Below are positions 42,086 through 54,590 of a stretch of 64,000 nt of DNA, in pieces. The stretch comes from Bimuria novae-zelandiae CBS 107.79 (lineage: Eukaryota; Ascomycota; Dothideomycetes; Pleosporales; Didymosphaeriaceae), in contig ML976691.1 in the NCBI GenBank assembly GCA_010015655.1, positions 586,434 through 650,433 of the forward strand, given 5' to 3'. Positions within the stretch are counted from its first letter, which is position 1; every line of letters starts with the position of its first letter. The notes under the pieces were generated by a model. The model searched no databases, was not told the origin of the DNA, and saw only the letters and a list, made by a program, of their open reading frames with translations. The position numbers and the translations under genes are program-made.

Positions 42086-43561
42086 ATGCAACAGCCGACG
42101 CAGGTTCCGGCCGCCGTCGTGACCCAGGACTTGGAAAAGAACGTGGCCATCGAGCAAACAGTCAATCGACAAGTTACATGTGCGAACAATGCTCCAATCA
42201 AACTCGAACCCCATGAACTACCAACAAGTTGGCCTGCTTTGAAGAAATGGTCCGCGACTCTGGTCATCGTCCTAATGACCGCAAGTATCACCTTCGCCTC
42301 CAGCATCCACACTGCCGGAATCAGTGCAGTATCCCAGTCCTTCGGTGTCTCTAAGACGGTAGCAACGCTACCCGTTACCACATTCTTGCTAGGGTTCGCC
42401 ACTGGTCCATTGCTCTTTGCACCGCTATCCGAGGTCCTCGGGCGAACGCTGATCTTTCGTGTGGTGCTAGGTTTATTCTGCTGCTTCAATCTGGGATGCG
42501 CTCTTGCCCCGAATGTGGAAGCATTGCTGGTGCTCAGGTTCCTGTGTGGATTCTTCGGCGCGCCCACAGTCACAAACAGCGGTGGCAGCCTTGCAGATAT
42601 CTGGCCGCAGAGCCAACGATCCGTTCCGTTTGCACTGTTCACGACCGGTAGCTCACTCGGCCCGGTGGTTGCTCCCATCGTCGGAGGTTTCGTCGCGGAA
42701 AATCTGAGCTGGAGATGGCATTACTGGATCATGACCATCTTCTCTGGCGTTGTTTACGTTGCGATGCTCTTCCTTCTTCCGGAAACTTACGCCACGGTAC
42801 TTCTACAATGGAAGAAGAAGCAAGCCGGAATCGAGCCCGTGAAGATGTCGTTCAAGGAGCGCTACGCGAACGATTTGACTCGCCCCTGGACCATGCTCTT
42901 CACGGAACCCATCTTGTTCACACTTGGTCTTTACTCAGCGTTCATATGGGGTATTCTGTATCTCGACTTTACGGCATACCCCGTTGTCTTCCAACAGGGT
43001 CGACAATGGAGTCAAGGCAAGGCGGGGTTGTCATTCATTGGCATTGGTATTGGGATGGCCGTCGCAACAGCGAGTTCACCGTGGATTAATAATCTCCACG
43101 GGGCAATAGTAAAGAAGATTGGACCGAAGCCGGAAGCGCGGCTCCCGCACCTGATCGTTCTCGCGTGGTTTATCCCTGTTGCGCTCTTCTGGTTTGGCTG
43201 GACAGCGTCGCCTGGTATTCATCCGCTCGTTCCTATCGCAGCGGGTGTGCCCTTTGGTATAGGCTTTGTCACTTTGTTCTTGGGTACGAACGCGTACCTG
43301 AGTGACTGCTACGGGAGGTTCTCGGCGAGCGCGTGGGCGGCTAATGCTGTTCTCAGGTCACTGTTCAGCGCTGGGTTTCCACTCTTCGCCAGCCAGATGT
43401 ATGTGCGAATGGGTATACCGTGGGCGAACAGCACCTTGGGCATTATCGCGGTGGTGATGGCACCTGTTCCTTGGGTGCTGTGGAAGTGGGGCGGTTGGCT
43501 GCGGGCGAGAAGTCGGTTCCATTTATGGACAATGGATTTGGAGAAGGGAGAAGAAGGTTGA
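42086..43561 (+). CDS. MFS transporter, DHA1 type
   Basis: Single exon, 491 residues from MQQPTQVPAAVVTQ. A polar N-terminus of about 60 residues precedes 12 predicted membrane segments, with MFS motifs including FAPLSEVLGRT (loop 2-3), LRFLCGFFGAPTVTNSGGSLADIW, SSLGPVVAPIVGGFVAENLSWRWHYWI (loop 5-6) and NAYLSDCYGRFSASAWAANAVLRS in TM11, typical of the drug:H+/polyamine-like DHA1 carriers. Expected in the plasma membrane as an exporter of small organic molecules. It lies directly downstream of the Zn2Cys6 regulator with no other gene nearby, forming a regulator-exporter pair. Confidence 0.9.
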   Translation: MQQPTQVPAAVVTQDLEKNVAIEQTVNRQVTCANNAPIKLEPHELPTSWPALKKWSATLVIVLMTASITFASSIHTAGISAVSQSFGVSKTVATLPVTTFLLGFATGPLLFAPLSEVLGRTLIFRVVLGLFCCFNLGCALAPNVEALLVLRFLCGFFGAPTVTNSGGSLADIWPQSQRSVPFALFTTGSSLGPVVAPIVGGFVAENLSWRWHYWIMTIFSGVVYVAMLFLLPETYATVLLQWKKKQAGIEPVKMSFKERYANDLTRPWTMLFTEPILFTLGLYSAFIWGILYLDFTAYPVVFQQGRQWSQGKAGLSFIGIGIGMAVATASSPWINNLHGAIVKKIGPKPEARLPHLIVLAWFIPVALFWFGWTASPGIHPLVPIAAGVPFGIGFVTLFLGTNAYLSDCYGRFSASAWAANAVLRSLFSAGFPLFASQMYVRMGIPWANSTLGIIAVVMAPVPWVLWKWGGWLRARSRFHLWTMDLEKGEEG

Positions 43562-44593
43562 TGGTCGTAGAGCTAGCTCTACATTTAGTCGTCAAACCAC
43601 TTTCCGGAAGAACCGGATCCAGAGGGGTTCCCAACAACATCTCAGTCCTGGTCCATGGGTCTACTGGATGATGAAATGACCACCAGCTAACTTTTGCGTC
43701 TTCGCAAGTTATTTCCCATGATCCAACGTTATCGCGCGCTAAGGGGGTCTCGCCGTGGGCAATTTCGGGCCAAGGGCAGGTTCCCGCGTTCGCATACCCG
43801 CGCCGCTCCACGATTGCGACACTGGATTAATCCGAGACACAACGGCACAACATTGCTCTGTAGAACAAGTTAAGATGAGCTTCATTGATAACGGAAATTT
43901 TTGTCAGCGGACTGATTGCTCCAGCTGTGAATTCGAAGAACTTTTTTGAACGCACGCGTTCGAAGTCCAGTCTGTGACACAGCCTTACACAACGCCGCAC
44001 CTCCCCTGTCGTGAGGTTGTTTCAATCTATCACTAAAGCTGACATCCCAGCGGACTTTACGCCCACTCCAGTCTAGCAGTCTTACGAATCTGGTAAGCTT
44101 GCATTGGTCCCTGCGCTAAGCCCAATTGTCGGTTAAAAATATGGGGACAAGCAGAGTAGCCTTTACCTAATTAAGCCGGAGATTAACGTGATATCATCGA
44201 AGCTTGCAGCATTTTCCCCTGGCGACGCTAACAGGAGAAATGTTCGGTGACTCGGGCCCGTTAGTTCTTTAGATTTTCCCGCTAGGGCCTGGAAATGTGC
44301 TAGCGCATGGGTATGTCGAAAATAACGGTGGAAGAGCACGCGGCATGGTCTGTATGGCGGCCACGGCTTTGGTTACGGAGGCCTTGCTCTTGCATGCGAA
44401 CGACCCGGCAATTGATAAGGCCTGCAACTTAATATAGAGACGTCCGTCTCCTCAATCCAGGGTCTTTCGACATGCATCGACATTCCCTATGACGATGCAC
44501 ATTCACGTCTACTCACTCTAGCCCATCGTTCATTTTAGGCGACCTTTCCAAACTTCATGGCAACGAAGCTGACTCAACTATCCATTCTTTACA
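43562..44593. other. intergenic, 5' region of the SGNH gene
   Basis: About 1 kb with no supportable gene. An AT-rich TTAATATAGAG near 44429 could be the TATA region of the secreted esterase gene. Confidence 0.4.
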
Positions 44594-47500
44594 ATGGCCT
44601 CTCGTGCTCTTTTTCGTAATCTATCTTCTTTAATAACACTTGTTTCACTGGTCTTCAGCGTTCTAGCATACCCGCAAACCCGGTGTCACACCTCACGTCA
44701 TGTCGAGGAAGGCCCCGGCGGCATTACACAATGGGACCACGAGCAGCTCTCGGGTCGCGCGGCTGGACAGTGGCTGCGTATAATGCCTCTCGGTGCTTCA
44801 ATAACAGATGGGCAACGCGGTGACGGCAACACATCCAACGACGTATCTCATAATGGCTACCGAAAGCCACTCAGAGACCAGCTCAGGTCGCGCAGTTACA
44901 ATGTAAACATGATCGGCTGTCAGTCTAATGGCCAGATGAGGGACCGCCAGCATGAAGGTCACCGTGGTTTTCTTATTTCCGAAGTCCACGCGAAGGTCGA
45001 ATGCGCCATCAGTCAAAAGCCGAACCTCGTTCTGATCAACGCCGGCACGAATGATGCCTTGCGGGCAGACCAATTTGGAGGTGTCACGTTTGCGCAGGGA
45101 GCCCAGGGCCGCATGTCAGAAATGATCGATGAGATATTTTCCGAGGTCAAAGATGTCACAGTTATTCTATCGACACTCCTCCCGAACGGTAACGCGCAAG
45201 CGAACACCTATGTCAACACTATCAATGCAGGCTATCGCACACTCGTTTCCTCGTACCAGTCCGCCGGGAAAAAGGTGCAGCTCGCTGATATGAATACTGG
45301 TTGGATAAAGGTATCTGAACTTCTCGATGGTACGCATCCTGTCGATGGAGGCTACAAGAAGATGGCTGCAGTGTGGGACCAGGCTATTGACGCCGCAGCC
45401 AAGAAGAACTGGATCAAGGATCCCATCATTACTGACAAGCCTGACAATACCGGGTTCGATTGCGATCCCACACCGGGAGGATTCAGCCAGGCCACTCTTA
45501 CGCAACGAGGCAGTGGATGGGACGATGGTACCTACGCACATTCCTCGACCTTCATGGGCGTCGTGACGAGCGATTCTCTCCATGAGAAAAGCAAGACTGC
45601 GACAACTGGAAACTGGGTCAAGAATTACCACTTCGCGCAGCTTATCAACGGCGGTGGTGATCGCGGTCAGGAAACTGATGAGCTCATCCGTGTCCTTGAT
45701 TCTTTGCAGCCAGTTGCCGATGCTGGTCTTCCCGCCTTTTCTTTCAAATCGAACAATGGAGGCACATACGGGTCTCAGTGGACGAAGATGGACGTCAAGA
45801 TGCAATGTAACAACCGCGGTGTGCGCTGGTGAGTCATGTCCTACCTTGCGGCGGCTTAATGTTCTGACGTAAGGTTAGGGGCGACGTCAACAACGATGGC
45901 TTGGACGATCTGATTTGCATTAGCCCGGTAAGACCCCCAGATATGGCTTATGAAACCGACACAAGCTAATAATCGTACTAGGAGGGAGACATGTACGTCT
46001 CTATCAACAAGGGCGGTAATCCGCCCACCTTCGAGTACATCAACTTGGTAAAGAACAACGAAGGGGTAACCCAGGACCGGGTTAGGATAGGCGATATTGA
46101 CGGGGACGGCCGGATTGACTACTGTATCCTGAGGGGTGCAGGCCAGCTATATTGCTGGCGCAACGGAGGCACAGCCAACGTACCGGTTTGGGAAGCTATG
46201 GTCGGCGGTATCGCATTCGACGCTAGCGGTATGGGAGACGTAGCAGGCATGCGCCTTGTCGATATAAACGGCGACTTCAGGTCCGACTTTCTCATTCTGA
46301 CGCCCATCGGAAAGACGCGGATCTTCATCAACCAACGCGGAACGAAGGAAGACGGTCCGGGATTGAAGCCTCATTGGGTCGAGGCCTCCGCTGCCCATGG
46401 TGGAGGCTTCTCGGGTATGACCGTGGATAATTTCAAGTTCGGCAGAATCTATGGATCCGGAAGAGCGGACTACATCGCGGTCAAGGAGTCCAATACGCAA
46501 GACAATTTGGGCTGGAAGCATACATACAATTTCGAGGTATACAAGAATACTGGGTCCGGTGGCAAGAAGGTCAAGGGCGTAAGTTTCCACTATCTGTACG
46601 CGATTGCTATTGAGATACTGACTAGATCCAGGACGGCGTCTATTACTGCGACATGTACGGCCGAGGACACGATGACTACCTCTGGATGTACGAGAGTGGC
46701 AGCATTCATCTGTTCGAAAACGGTGGAGCGGTTCCGAACTGGGTGGTGCATAACGAGATTTTCAATGTCGGCCGCGATCGAAAGGGCATCCAATTTGGAG
46801 ATTGGAACGGCGACGGTCTTTGCGATATTCTGGCGGTTGACAAGAACACCGGTGCAGTGGACTGGTGGCAGAACACCTGGGAGAAGGGCAAAGAAGTGCC
46901 TTCGTTCGCGTATAGAGGCCAAGCCATTGCAGGAGGTTGCAAGCAAGGCTGGGGGGTCTCTCGGTACGACCTGGGCGTGCGCTTTGCCGACATCGACGGA
47001 GATTCTCGTGTTGATTATCTTTGCCTGGATCCGACCGGAACGACGACCGCTATTCTTAACCAAGCAAAGGGCTTTAGGAACGTGGGTCAGATAAAGTTCA
47101 GCCTGGGGAAAGATCGTGCGGAGATACGCTATGCCGATCTCGATGGCGACGGGAAGGCCGACGTGTTGGCTGTAGACAAATTCACTGGAGACGTGACCGT
47201 CTACACTAACGAGGGAGAAAGGACCACCAGGGCAGGTTCCGGAACTGGTGATAGCTCCTTTAGCTGGTTTGAAGAGAAGAATATGTGGATGAGGGGTGTT
47301 GATCGCGGTGCAAATATGTTCTTCGCTAGAATGGTCAGTATATCCCAGGTCCAAAGAGTGACAGACGGCTACTAACCTTTTCCTCAGAGCAACGATACAG
47401 GTCGCGTCGATTTTGTGCGCAATCTCCCCGCGACGGATGTTGCGTATACGTATTTCAATCTGCCTTGCAAAGGAGGCGGTGACGACGGCACCACGGATCT

Positions 47501-47594
47501 GCCTCTACCCGCAATTCCAAGAAAACGAGACAGTACCGCGTGGAGCGAGCTTGCCGAGACATTTAAGAGACAAGCAAAGCCTGCAGAACTTTGA
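44594..47594 (+). CDS. secreted SGNH esterase with FG-GAP/VCBS repeats
   Basis: Exons 44594-45828, 45879-45927, 45982-46578, 46632-47333 and 47388-47594 give 929 residues. The first about 26 residues form a signal peptide. Residues about 60-275 are an SGNH/GDSL hydrolase of carbohydrate-esterase 3 type: IMPLGASITDG (nucleophile Ser), NMIGCQSNG, LVLINAGTNDAL (GxND block) and LLDGTHPVDGGYKKMA (DxxH block). A linker region follows, and the C-terminal half has repeated calcium-binding-like D-x-D/N-x-D-G loops (GDVNNDGLDDLICI, GDIDGDGRIDYCI, GDWNGDGLCDILAV, DIDGDSRVDYLCL, DLDGDGKADVLAV), i.e. an FG-GAP beta-propeller. Likely acts outside the cell on acetylated polysaccharide, with the propeller as a binding module. 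Confidence 0.9.
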
Positions 47595-47881
47595 GATACA
47601 CTGGATGAAGCTTGCGAACAAACAATCATTTGACAGACGTTCATAGCTATACTTTACTTAGGTATTCGCGAAACGCTTTTCAATGTTGTCTGCACCTATG
47701 TTGAGCCTCTAGTACTAATGCGCGTGTATGTAGTCTTCGAACGCTTCGATGACGCTATGCTCCTCTCAAACGTGCTGAATAGCAACAGAAAATCGAATTT
47801 AGATGCATGGCATGTCGATGAGAAAGAGGATAGCATCGCGACCACTAGAGGCTATTACGTAATGTGCGCTAGCTATGATGA

Positions 47882-48907
47882 CTAATCTGAATCAAACCCT
47901 CCCGTCAACATCTCTTTCGTCCCTTGCGCCTCGACACCCATCTCTCGGAACCTCTTTTGCTCGTATTTCTTAGTCGCACGCCAGTTAGCTATCATCATCG
48001 TGACTACAAAAATGCAGAGCAGAGCGATGGCAGCGATTGGCGCAACAATCGAGATGACGGTGAAGCCAAAGCTCATGTCCAGAAACGACTGGTTAGATCG
48101 CACCCGGTCAATCTGAAACCCAACCTGCATTGCTGTCAACACAATGACAACGTACCCGAGGATCGTTGCTAGCACAGCAAGGTTATCGTGAAGGAGTCCA
48201 TCGTACGTAGTATGGGATCCAACTCGAGAGTACATTCGGAATATTGCGCCTTTCCCAAGTACGTAAGCTGTGTTGAGACGGCTCAGCCTTAGCTCACCGT
48301 ACCAGTAGCGTGGATTGATGGATGAATAGCAATGATGCTCAAGCAGTTGCGACGTGAACACCTGCCAGGACTGCCATTCGATGTCGCTTGGGAGTAGACC
48401 TGTCTCCTGCGCAATTTTGAAGTCGCTTTGATATGCGATGAGAGCAGTGTACGAAAAGAGAAACCCTAGGGCGCACCTGACGATTTCACGTCGACGTTCA
48501 TCGTCTTTGTCGGAAACAACGAGATGCAGCGCCCAAAAGTCCGGGTCCAGGAGATACCGTGGAATTGGTTTCAAGAAAATTCGGTCCTTGTGCCAGACGA
48601 GGTGCAGCTCTATATTTTCGGACACAATGATATTGCGAGAATGGACGAGTTGTTGGTGAAGCGGTCGTGGCGGCATCGGTCGCCCACATATCCAAAGCCA
48701 GTCTTGCACGTTGTTAATTCGCTTTTGAGATAATTCGTGCTCGAGGAATTTCGCGCTCGGGTGTGGCACGACAATTTCGTCTCGTTCTTGACCGCTACGA
48801 GTGGTCGCCGGTAACGACGCGAAAATTTTTGGTGTAGCAGGGAGCGACCTGCTGGCGAGGTTGTCTTTCAGTATGCGTACTTTGAACGGAAGCGTTGGAT
48901 GGTTCAT
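47882..48907 (-). CDS. DUF6601-family membrane protein
   Basis: Single exon, 341 residues from the ATG at 48905-48907 (MNHPTLPFKVRIL); an upstream in-frame GTG was not used. The family signature is visible: NVQDWLWICGRPMPPRPLHQQ, IELHLVWHKDRIFLKPIPRYLL, FLFSYTALIAYQSDF, INPRYWYGELRLSRLN, followed by two C-terminal transmembrane segments (LAVLATILGYVVIVLTAMQV and ISIVAPIAAIALLCIFVVTM) and a basic tail. These proteins are widespread in filamentous ascomycetes and have no known function. It is divergent from the NACHT gene. Confidence 0.85.
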   Translation of the reverse strand: MNHPTLPFKVRILKDNLASRSLPATPKIFASLPATTRSGQERDEIVVPHPSAKFLEHELSQKRINNVQDWLWICGRPMPPRPLHQQLVHSRNIIVSENIELHLVWHKDRIFLKPIPRYLLDPDFWALHLVVSDKDDERRREIVRCALGFLFSYTALIAYQSDFKIAQETGLLPSDIEWQSWQVFTSQLLEHHCYSSINPRYWYGELRLSRLNTAYVLGKGAIFRMYSRVGSHTTYDGLLHDNLAVLATILGYVVIVLTAMQVGFQIDRVRSNQSFLDMSFGFTVISIVAPIAAIALLCIFVVTMMIANWRATKKYEQKRFREMGVEAQGTKEMLTGGFDSD

Positions 48908-49393
48908 TGTCGGCACGACCCCTCGAAGCCTCTTGCGACGATCGCAAGGCGTTATATTGTGGTTTTCGGTACTACCTCGACGCAAAGAGGCTGGAACCTG
49001 CACAAAGGGGTCGAAGATGGGAAATTGGCACTACAAACGTTGAGGCTGATCTTCGACTTTACAGGCATCTTTCGATTAGGCTCACGTCACCCTGTATTCG
49101 GCTATTCGACCCGCGGGGTTCGCTTTATGCAATTTCAATTTCCTCGCATCAGCAATATTATGCCTGCTTTTGCCTCGTCTTGGCCAACTGCTGCGGTTGG
49201 TGCCCGGGCGTGAGAACAGCGAATCGGACAATGATTGCTGACACATCCTCGCAAAGAGTACGCCCGGTTACGGTGAGCTGAAAAACCAGCCCCCAACGCA
49301 ACAGTATACCGTGTTACTAAAAGGGGAACGAATTTCGTACTGAGTATTAATTTCGCGGCGTGGGATTTGTGCGTCTCGTTCACACGCGCTATC
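48908..49393. promoter_or_regulatory. divergent promoter region, DUF6601 / NACHT genes
   Basis: 486 bp between the two start codons. The short frames in it are extensions of the flanking genes or without domain. No distinct motif was recognised. Confidence 0.3.
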
Positions 49394-52300
49394 ATGGCAG
49401 ATTCGACGAAATCAAAGAAACCAACGTACCAAGACATAAAGCAGGGTGTCGAACAAATCCATCCCAAAGAGAAAGATACCGAAGCCAACGCAAAGGTCGA
49501 TCTTGAGTATGTCAGAAGTCGTACGCGGAGGGCCTGACAATGCTAACACTACAATCGCAGTGTTGTTTTTGTTCCTGGCCTGGGGACCGATCCGAAAACG
49601 AGCTGGCAGCCGAAGAAAGAAGACCAGAAAGGAGATTGGAACTGGGCATTCGACGAACATGGACTACGCAGCATCTATCCTGCGGCACGGATTCTGCTCT
49701 ACTCATACGAATCTGACTGGAAGGGATCTCTCAAAGTAGAGCAATTCCTCGACAACTTGGCCAAAGGACTTGTTGAGTCCCTTCAGAGACAACGTCCCAA
49801 AGGCTCGAAGCGCCCATTGGTATTTATTGGGCACAGTATGGGCGGACTTGTGATTGCCGAAGCGCTCAATCTAATGGATCGCCGACGGGACCAGTACGAA
49901 AACATGCTGCCAGCCACTGCGGGCTGTGTCTTTTTCGGGACTCCATTTCTGGGCACAGAGATTGCTGAGTTTGCTAAGAAGGCCGCAATCGTTGGTGAAT
50001 ATCTTGATGCGGCCATCAATTCAAAGCTATTGTCTTTGATGACGCCGGGGAGCGAGCAGCTCAAGAGGTTACGAGGTGAATTCAGCTCAATCGTTACGAG
50101 AATGAGTCCAAACATCGAGGTTTACTGTTTCTGGGAAGAGCAAGTCACAGAAATATCCAAAGTACTGGGAAAGTATTCCCGGAGCGGCGCTGGTAGCTTT
50201 TCGATGTTCCCTGCGTCCAAGACGTCATTCAAACTTGTGTCGGACAGATCGGCAACCCTTGAAAACGTATTTCAAAATTGTGGCCTCGCTTCCGACCATA
50301 CCAATCTAGTCAAGTTCGCCTCGAACAAAGACGGAAGGTTCACGATAATGAGCAATGTACTCAAGAGAATATTGGATGTGGCAGAACGACTTGTCAGAAA
50401 CCGTTGGAAGCCATCGCACTCCGCCCGCGATGATGAGCACCGTCTCTTGAAAAGGATTACTGAGGCTCTTGGGGGCGGGATGGGTTTTCGCGACAAGCGT
50501 GAAGCGCTTACGAAGAAGCCTGGTCCTTCTTCTTGGCTACCGCACGATCCAATATTCAATGAGTGGCTCACTCGAGCTGGATGTACCCACGACATAAGCG
50601 TTGGCTCTCATTATCTCAGCCATAGCCTATGGATATGCGGCGCAGAGGGTAGGGGCAAAACTGGAGCATCCATAGCTGCGTTAGAACAGGTTGAGACCGC
50701 CATGGAAGCAGGCCGAAAGCGTGGAGAGAAGCCAATACTTGCCTATTACTTCTGCGACTCTACAGATGTGTGCACTGCCGAGGAACTGCTGAAGTCACTT
50801 ATTTGGCAGCTCACCCAGGAGGAACCTGAGTTTGCAACACACGCAAAGCAATTCACTGAAAAGCCGGGAAAGTCGGGCCGACGAGCGACATTTCCTATCG
50901 AGGCTTTGTGGCAAAGCTTGCAAGACATGTTTTCAAATACGAACGCGAGCAGTCACATCTACGTTATCATCAACAACCTGCACAGTCTTCCCGCTGAGTC
51001 AGACACGACGCAGAAGCTCTTTGAACTAATTAATGAAGATTTGAGACTTGTCGGGACCGACACGATCAGCCGCACACCGGTCGAATGGCTTTTTACTAGT
51101 CGTAAGGCCAGGCAGGATCTTCATATGAACCTCAACTGCAGCAACCATCTCATCGACTTGGACGACGACAAGTATCAGGATCAAGTGCAACTAGAACTGC
51201 GCAAGCATGCGCAGGCCAGAGTGGCCGAATTGTCTAAGGAGAAGCAGTACAAAAATGATTTGGCGTATTTTGTGAGCAGTCTCATCGGAAACCGTGCCAG
51301 AACCTCAGGCTGGATCGATATCACGGTAGAACAGCTTGAAGAATTTCCGAACACCACGAATGCGTCGGTAATTCGACAAAAACTCAAGGAGTTACCCCAA
51401 CATTCCGATGACTTGCTTACCGAGTCTTGGGAGCAGGTTTTTGCAGCTAACCCTAGCAAAACCGGCGAGATTGTGGACATACTGCGCGCATTGGTCCTGA
51501 CGTATGAAGACCCTTCCGTGGAAGAACTTGCCATTTTAGCGGATGTAAGGGACCTCGAAGAACTCCGGGCTACTGTAGAGCTTTGCTCCTCCTTCCTTAC
51601 CATCAACCCAGGGGACGAAGGCGAAGACGTCGTGAGATTCAAGAATGCTTTCGCTAAACCACATCTTCTAAAGCATTCCGCCAAGCTGCTCGGTCTGTCT
51701 GAAGAGGAAACTCGATGGCAGCAAGGCGAGTTGGCTCTTCGATCTCTTTCTCATCTTATCGAAAAATACACTTTATCTGGTGACGAGGAGAAGATCAATG
51801 CTGAGCAAAAGCTTGCCAAAGAAAGGCGGAATGGTTCACAGGAGTCACCTAAGCCGAATGATGCAGATGGTTTGAAGCATGTCAAACAAGAAGGTTGTCA
51901 AAAAATCGAAGACGAGGAAGCGCAGGAGGAAGAGGAGTATGAAGAAGAAGAGTATGAAGCAGACCCCGAAGCGTTGCCTTACATGGTAAAACATTGGTTA
52001 CACCACGCCAGTAAATCAACGCCAGACCTCGCTGAAGAGCTGAGTCAGCATACCGAGTTCTGGGCGCCAATTTCTCTGATCAGACGACGATGGCTTGGGC
52101 AATACAAATACATTGCGGACAATTTCGGGTTTGTGACCGAAATACCACTTGAGAAGTGGACGGCTTTGCATGTCGCTTCGTCCTTTGGTTATAGGAGGCT
52201 GGTGTCTGCGCTGATCTACAGTGGGTATGGTGATGATCTCAACAAATACGACGATTGGTCGTATTCTCCAGTAAGTTTTCATCTTCCAAGATGAGGTCAA

Positions 52301-54539
52301 AATCAACTAAACAGTACTATAGATCCATCTCGCCGCATTTTATGGACGTCCGAACATCGTCGAGGAGCTCCTATATCACGGTGCTGCGGCTGACGACGCT
52401 GAGAAGCCTGGCGAGGAAACGCCTCTGGCGATGGCCGCTTACTTCGGTCACATCAAGGTCATGAAGCTACTCTTGAAGAAGAAAGCAAACGTCAACGCCG
52501 AGAGCGAATCTGAAGGGACCGAGAAGCTCGTTTTGAATTCGGCAATATGCTCTGGGAATTTGGATGCTGTCAAGCTACTTGTGGAGCATGGCGCTAACAT
52601 ACATCATGAAAAACATAGTCCTTTAAAGTGGGCAGCCGCGTTGGCTGATCGTAAGATATACGACTATCTTCTCGAAGCAGGCAAAAAGCAACTACAACAG
52701 TGCGACTTTGGAATGGCATTGGAAAGCGCTGCCCAAAACGGTAACACAGAAATCCTTACAGATTTGCTGACACGGGACTGTGCACGTAATTGGGTTCAAA
52801 ATGCGATGAATTTGGCTAGTGACGCGGACAAATGGGACGCTGTTCGACTCATCTTAGAGAAACATCCGGACCTGGATCACGTACACTTGCTCAAGAACGT
52901 CGGAAATACCACCGAAGACTCTGATAAGCTTCTCGCAATGATTTGCGAATACTCAAATGGGTTCATTTCGCAGGAAGCTTTGGACCAGGGGCTGTATGAA
53001 GCCACCGACAACGAAAAGCTGACCACAGTACAAAATCTACTACTTCTTGGTGCCAGCGCCAATGCGACTGGTGATGAGTATGTATCCCAGTCCTTGGTCA
53101 TCTCAGTGCGCTAACATAATTCTAGCTACGGCAATGCACTCACTGCTGCGGCATACGATGGGCAAAGCGAAATCGTTAGCATACTGCTGAAAGCGGGCGC
53201 GCGCGTCAACTCCGAGGATGGCTGGGCACTACAGACTGCTGCTGGTCAAGGCCATATCGAAGTCGTCAAATTGCTTCTCAAGGCCGGTGCAGATGTCAAC
53301 GCCTGCACGAAGGATGAGCGCTTTCCCCAAGGCACAGCGTTGCAGGCCGCAGTAGAGTCCAGCAGCTCAGAGATCGTGACCCTTCTACTGTCTCACAAGG
53401 CAGATCCGAACTTGGGTGCCGGAGATCTCGCTTGCCCTCTTATTGCAGCAGCATGCGATCAAGACGGCGAGATCCTGAAGCAACTCGTCGAAAAGGGTGC
53501 AAACGTCAACGTGGACGGCGGTACTTCATACAGCAGTACACCACTGATCAACGCAGTCTTTCATTTACCTGTTGAGTATACCAAGATACTCTTGAAAGCG
53601 GGTGCAGAGATCAACCACGTGGACGTCGATGGCGACACTGCCTTGATCTGCGCGGCAGCAGAAGGTGACGAAGAATGCGTGAAATACTTGCTCGAACACG
53701 GGGCTGACGTTCGCATTGTTTCTCAAACTCGAGGGAATGCACTACAAGCTGCTTTCGACAACTACAATGAGGAATGCTTCAAAGTCTTGAACGACCATGT
53801 CATAAAGCTTCTGCTCAAAGACACGAATGTCATAAGTGAATCTCGGAAAAAACAGTCAGAGGTGAGCCCTGTCGTTGTAACCTATGAGAGCGAACCAGTG
53901 GTAGAGAGCAACGTTATGGGACATACAGGAGTAAATACAAAGTGGACAGAAGCGAAGAGGAATACGTACGATGGCGATGACTGGGGATCTTACGACCACT
54001 ACGATGCCTACGGCTCATCCAACGCTCCTTCATCGTTTGCGCCTCCGCCCGGTTATGGTCAAAGAAATGACGGACCCCAGGCGGCTCCATCCCCGCTACC
54101 TCTATCAAGCGCCGCTTCAGCAAACGCCTATCCGTCCCCTCCGATCACGTACCAGAGTCCGCCAGTGACCAGTAGTACAGCACGGAAGCCAGTACCTCGC
54201 ACTCCCAGTCCTCAGAGTCTTCCCCCACAAACTCAACCCTATGGGCAGCAGTACAGTCACCAATACAATCAACAATACAGCGGACAATACAGCCAGCAAC
54301 ACAATCAGCAACACAACCAGCAGTACTATCAACAACAGAAAGACCCGTACACATCTCCTCCCCCTCCGCAACCCTCGGAGCAGTATTCTTCCGCCGCATA
54401 TCAGCAGCCCGACCAGCAATCTGGCCAGTATCAGCCTCAATACGGAGCACCACCCACCGCATTGATTCCAGGACAGCGTACCCCATCCCCCGGGGTCAAA
54501 CAAGGATCTTTCTCCGCGTATCAGTTCTTTCAGAGATAG
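49394..54539 (+). CDS. NLR-like protein: alpha/beta-hydrolase, NACHT, ankyrin repeats, Gln/Tyr-rich tail
   Basis: Exons 49394-49506, 49561-52270, 52323-53077 and 53126-54539 give 1663 residues. Residues about 38-280 are a PGAP1/SERAC1-like lipase domain with nucleophile Ser near 130 (VFIGHSMGGLVIAE). A NACHT-type NTPase begins with the P-loop GAEGRGKT at about 360-367. The Walker B strand reads IYVIINNLHSL, lacking the usual acidic pair. A winged-helix region and an acidic linker (about 790-805, EEEEYEEEEYE) precede about 12 ankyrin repeats (about 850-1450, e.g. GHIEVVKLLLKAGADVNA). The tail is Pro/Gln/Tyr-rich and disordered. This architecture is that of fungal NOD-like receptors involved in self/non-self or stress sensing. 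It is presumably cytosolic. Confidence 0.92.
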
Positions 54540-54569
54540 AAAAAAATTCGAGTAGTTTGAAATAGTAAT

Positions 54570-54590
54570 AGAGATAGAGATAGAGATAGA
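54570..54590. repeat. AGAGAT microsatellite
   Basis: Three to four tandem AGAGAT units just after the NACHT gene stop codon. Low significance. Confidence 0.5.

Noticed and set aside
42055..42678. 207-residue minus-strand frame
   Set aside because: Antisense shadow of the MFS transporter reading frame.
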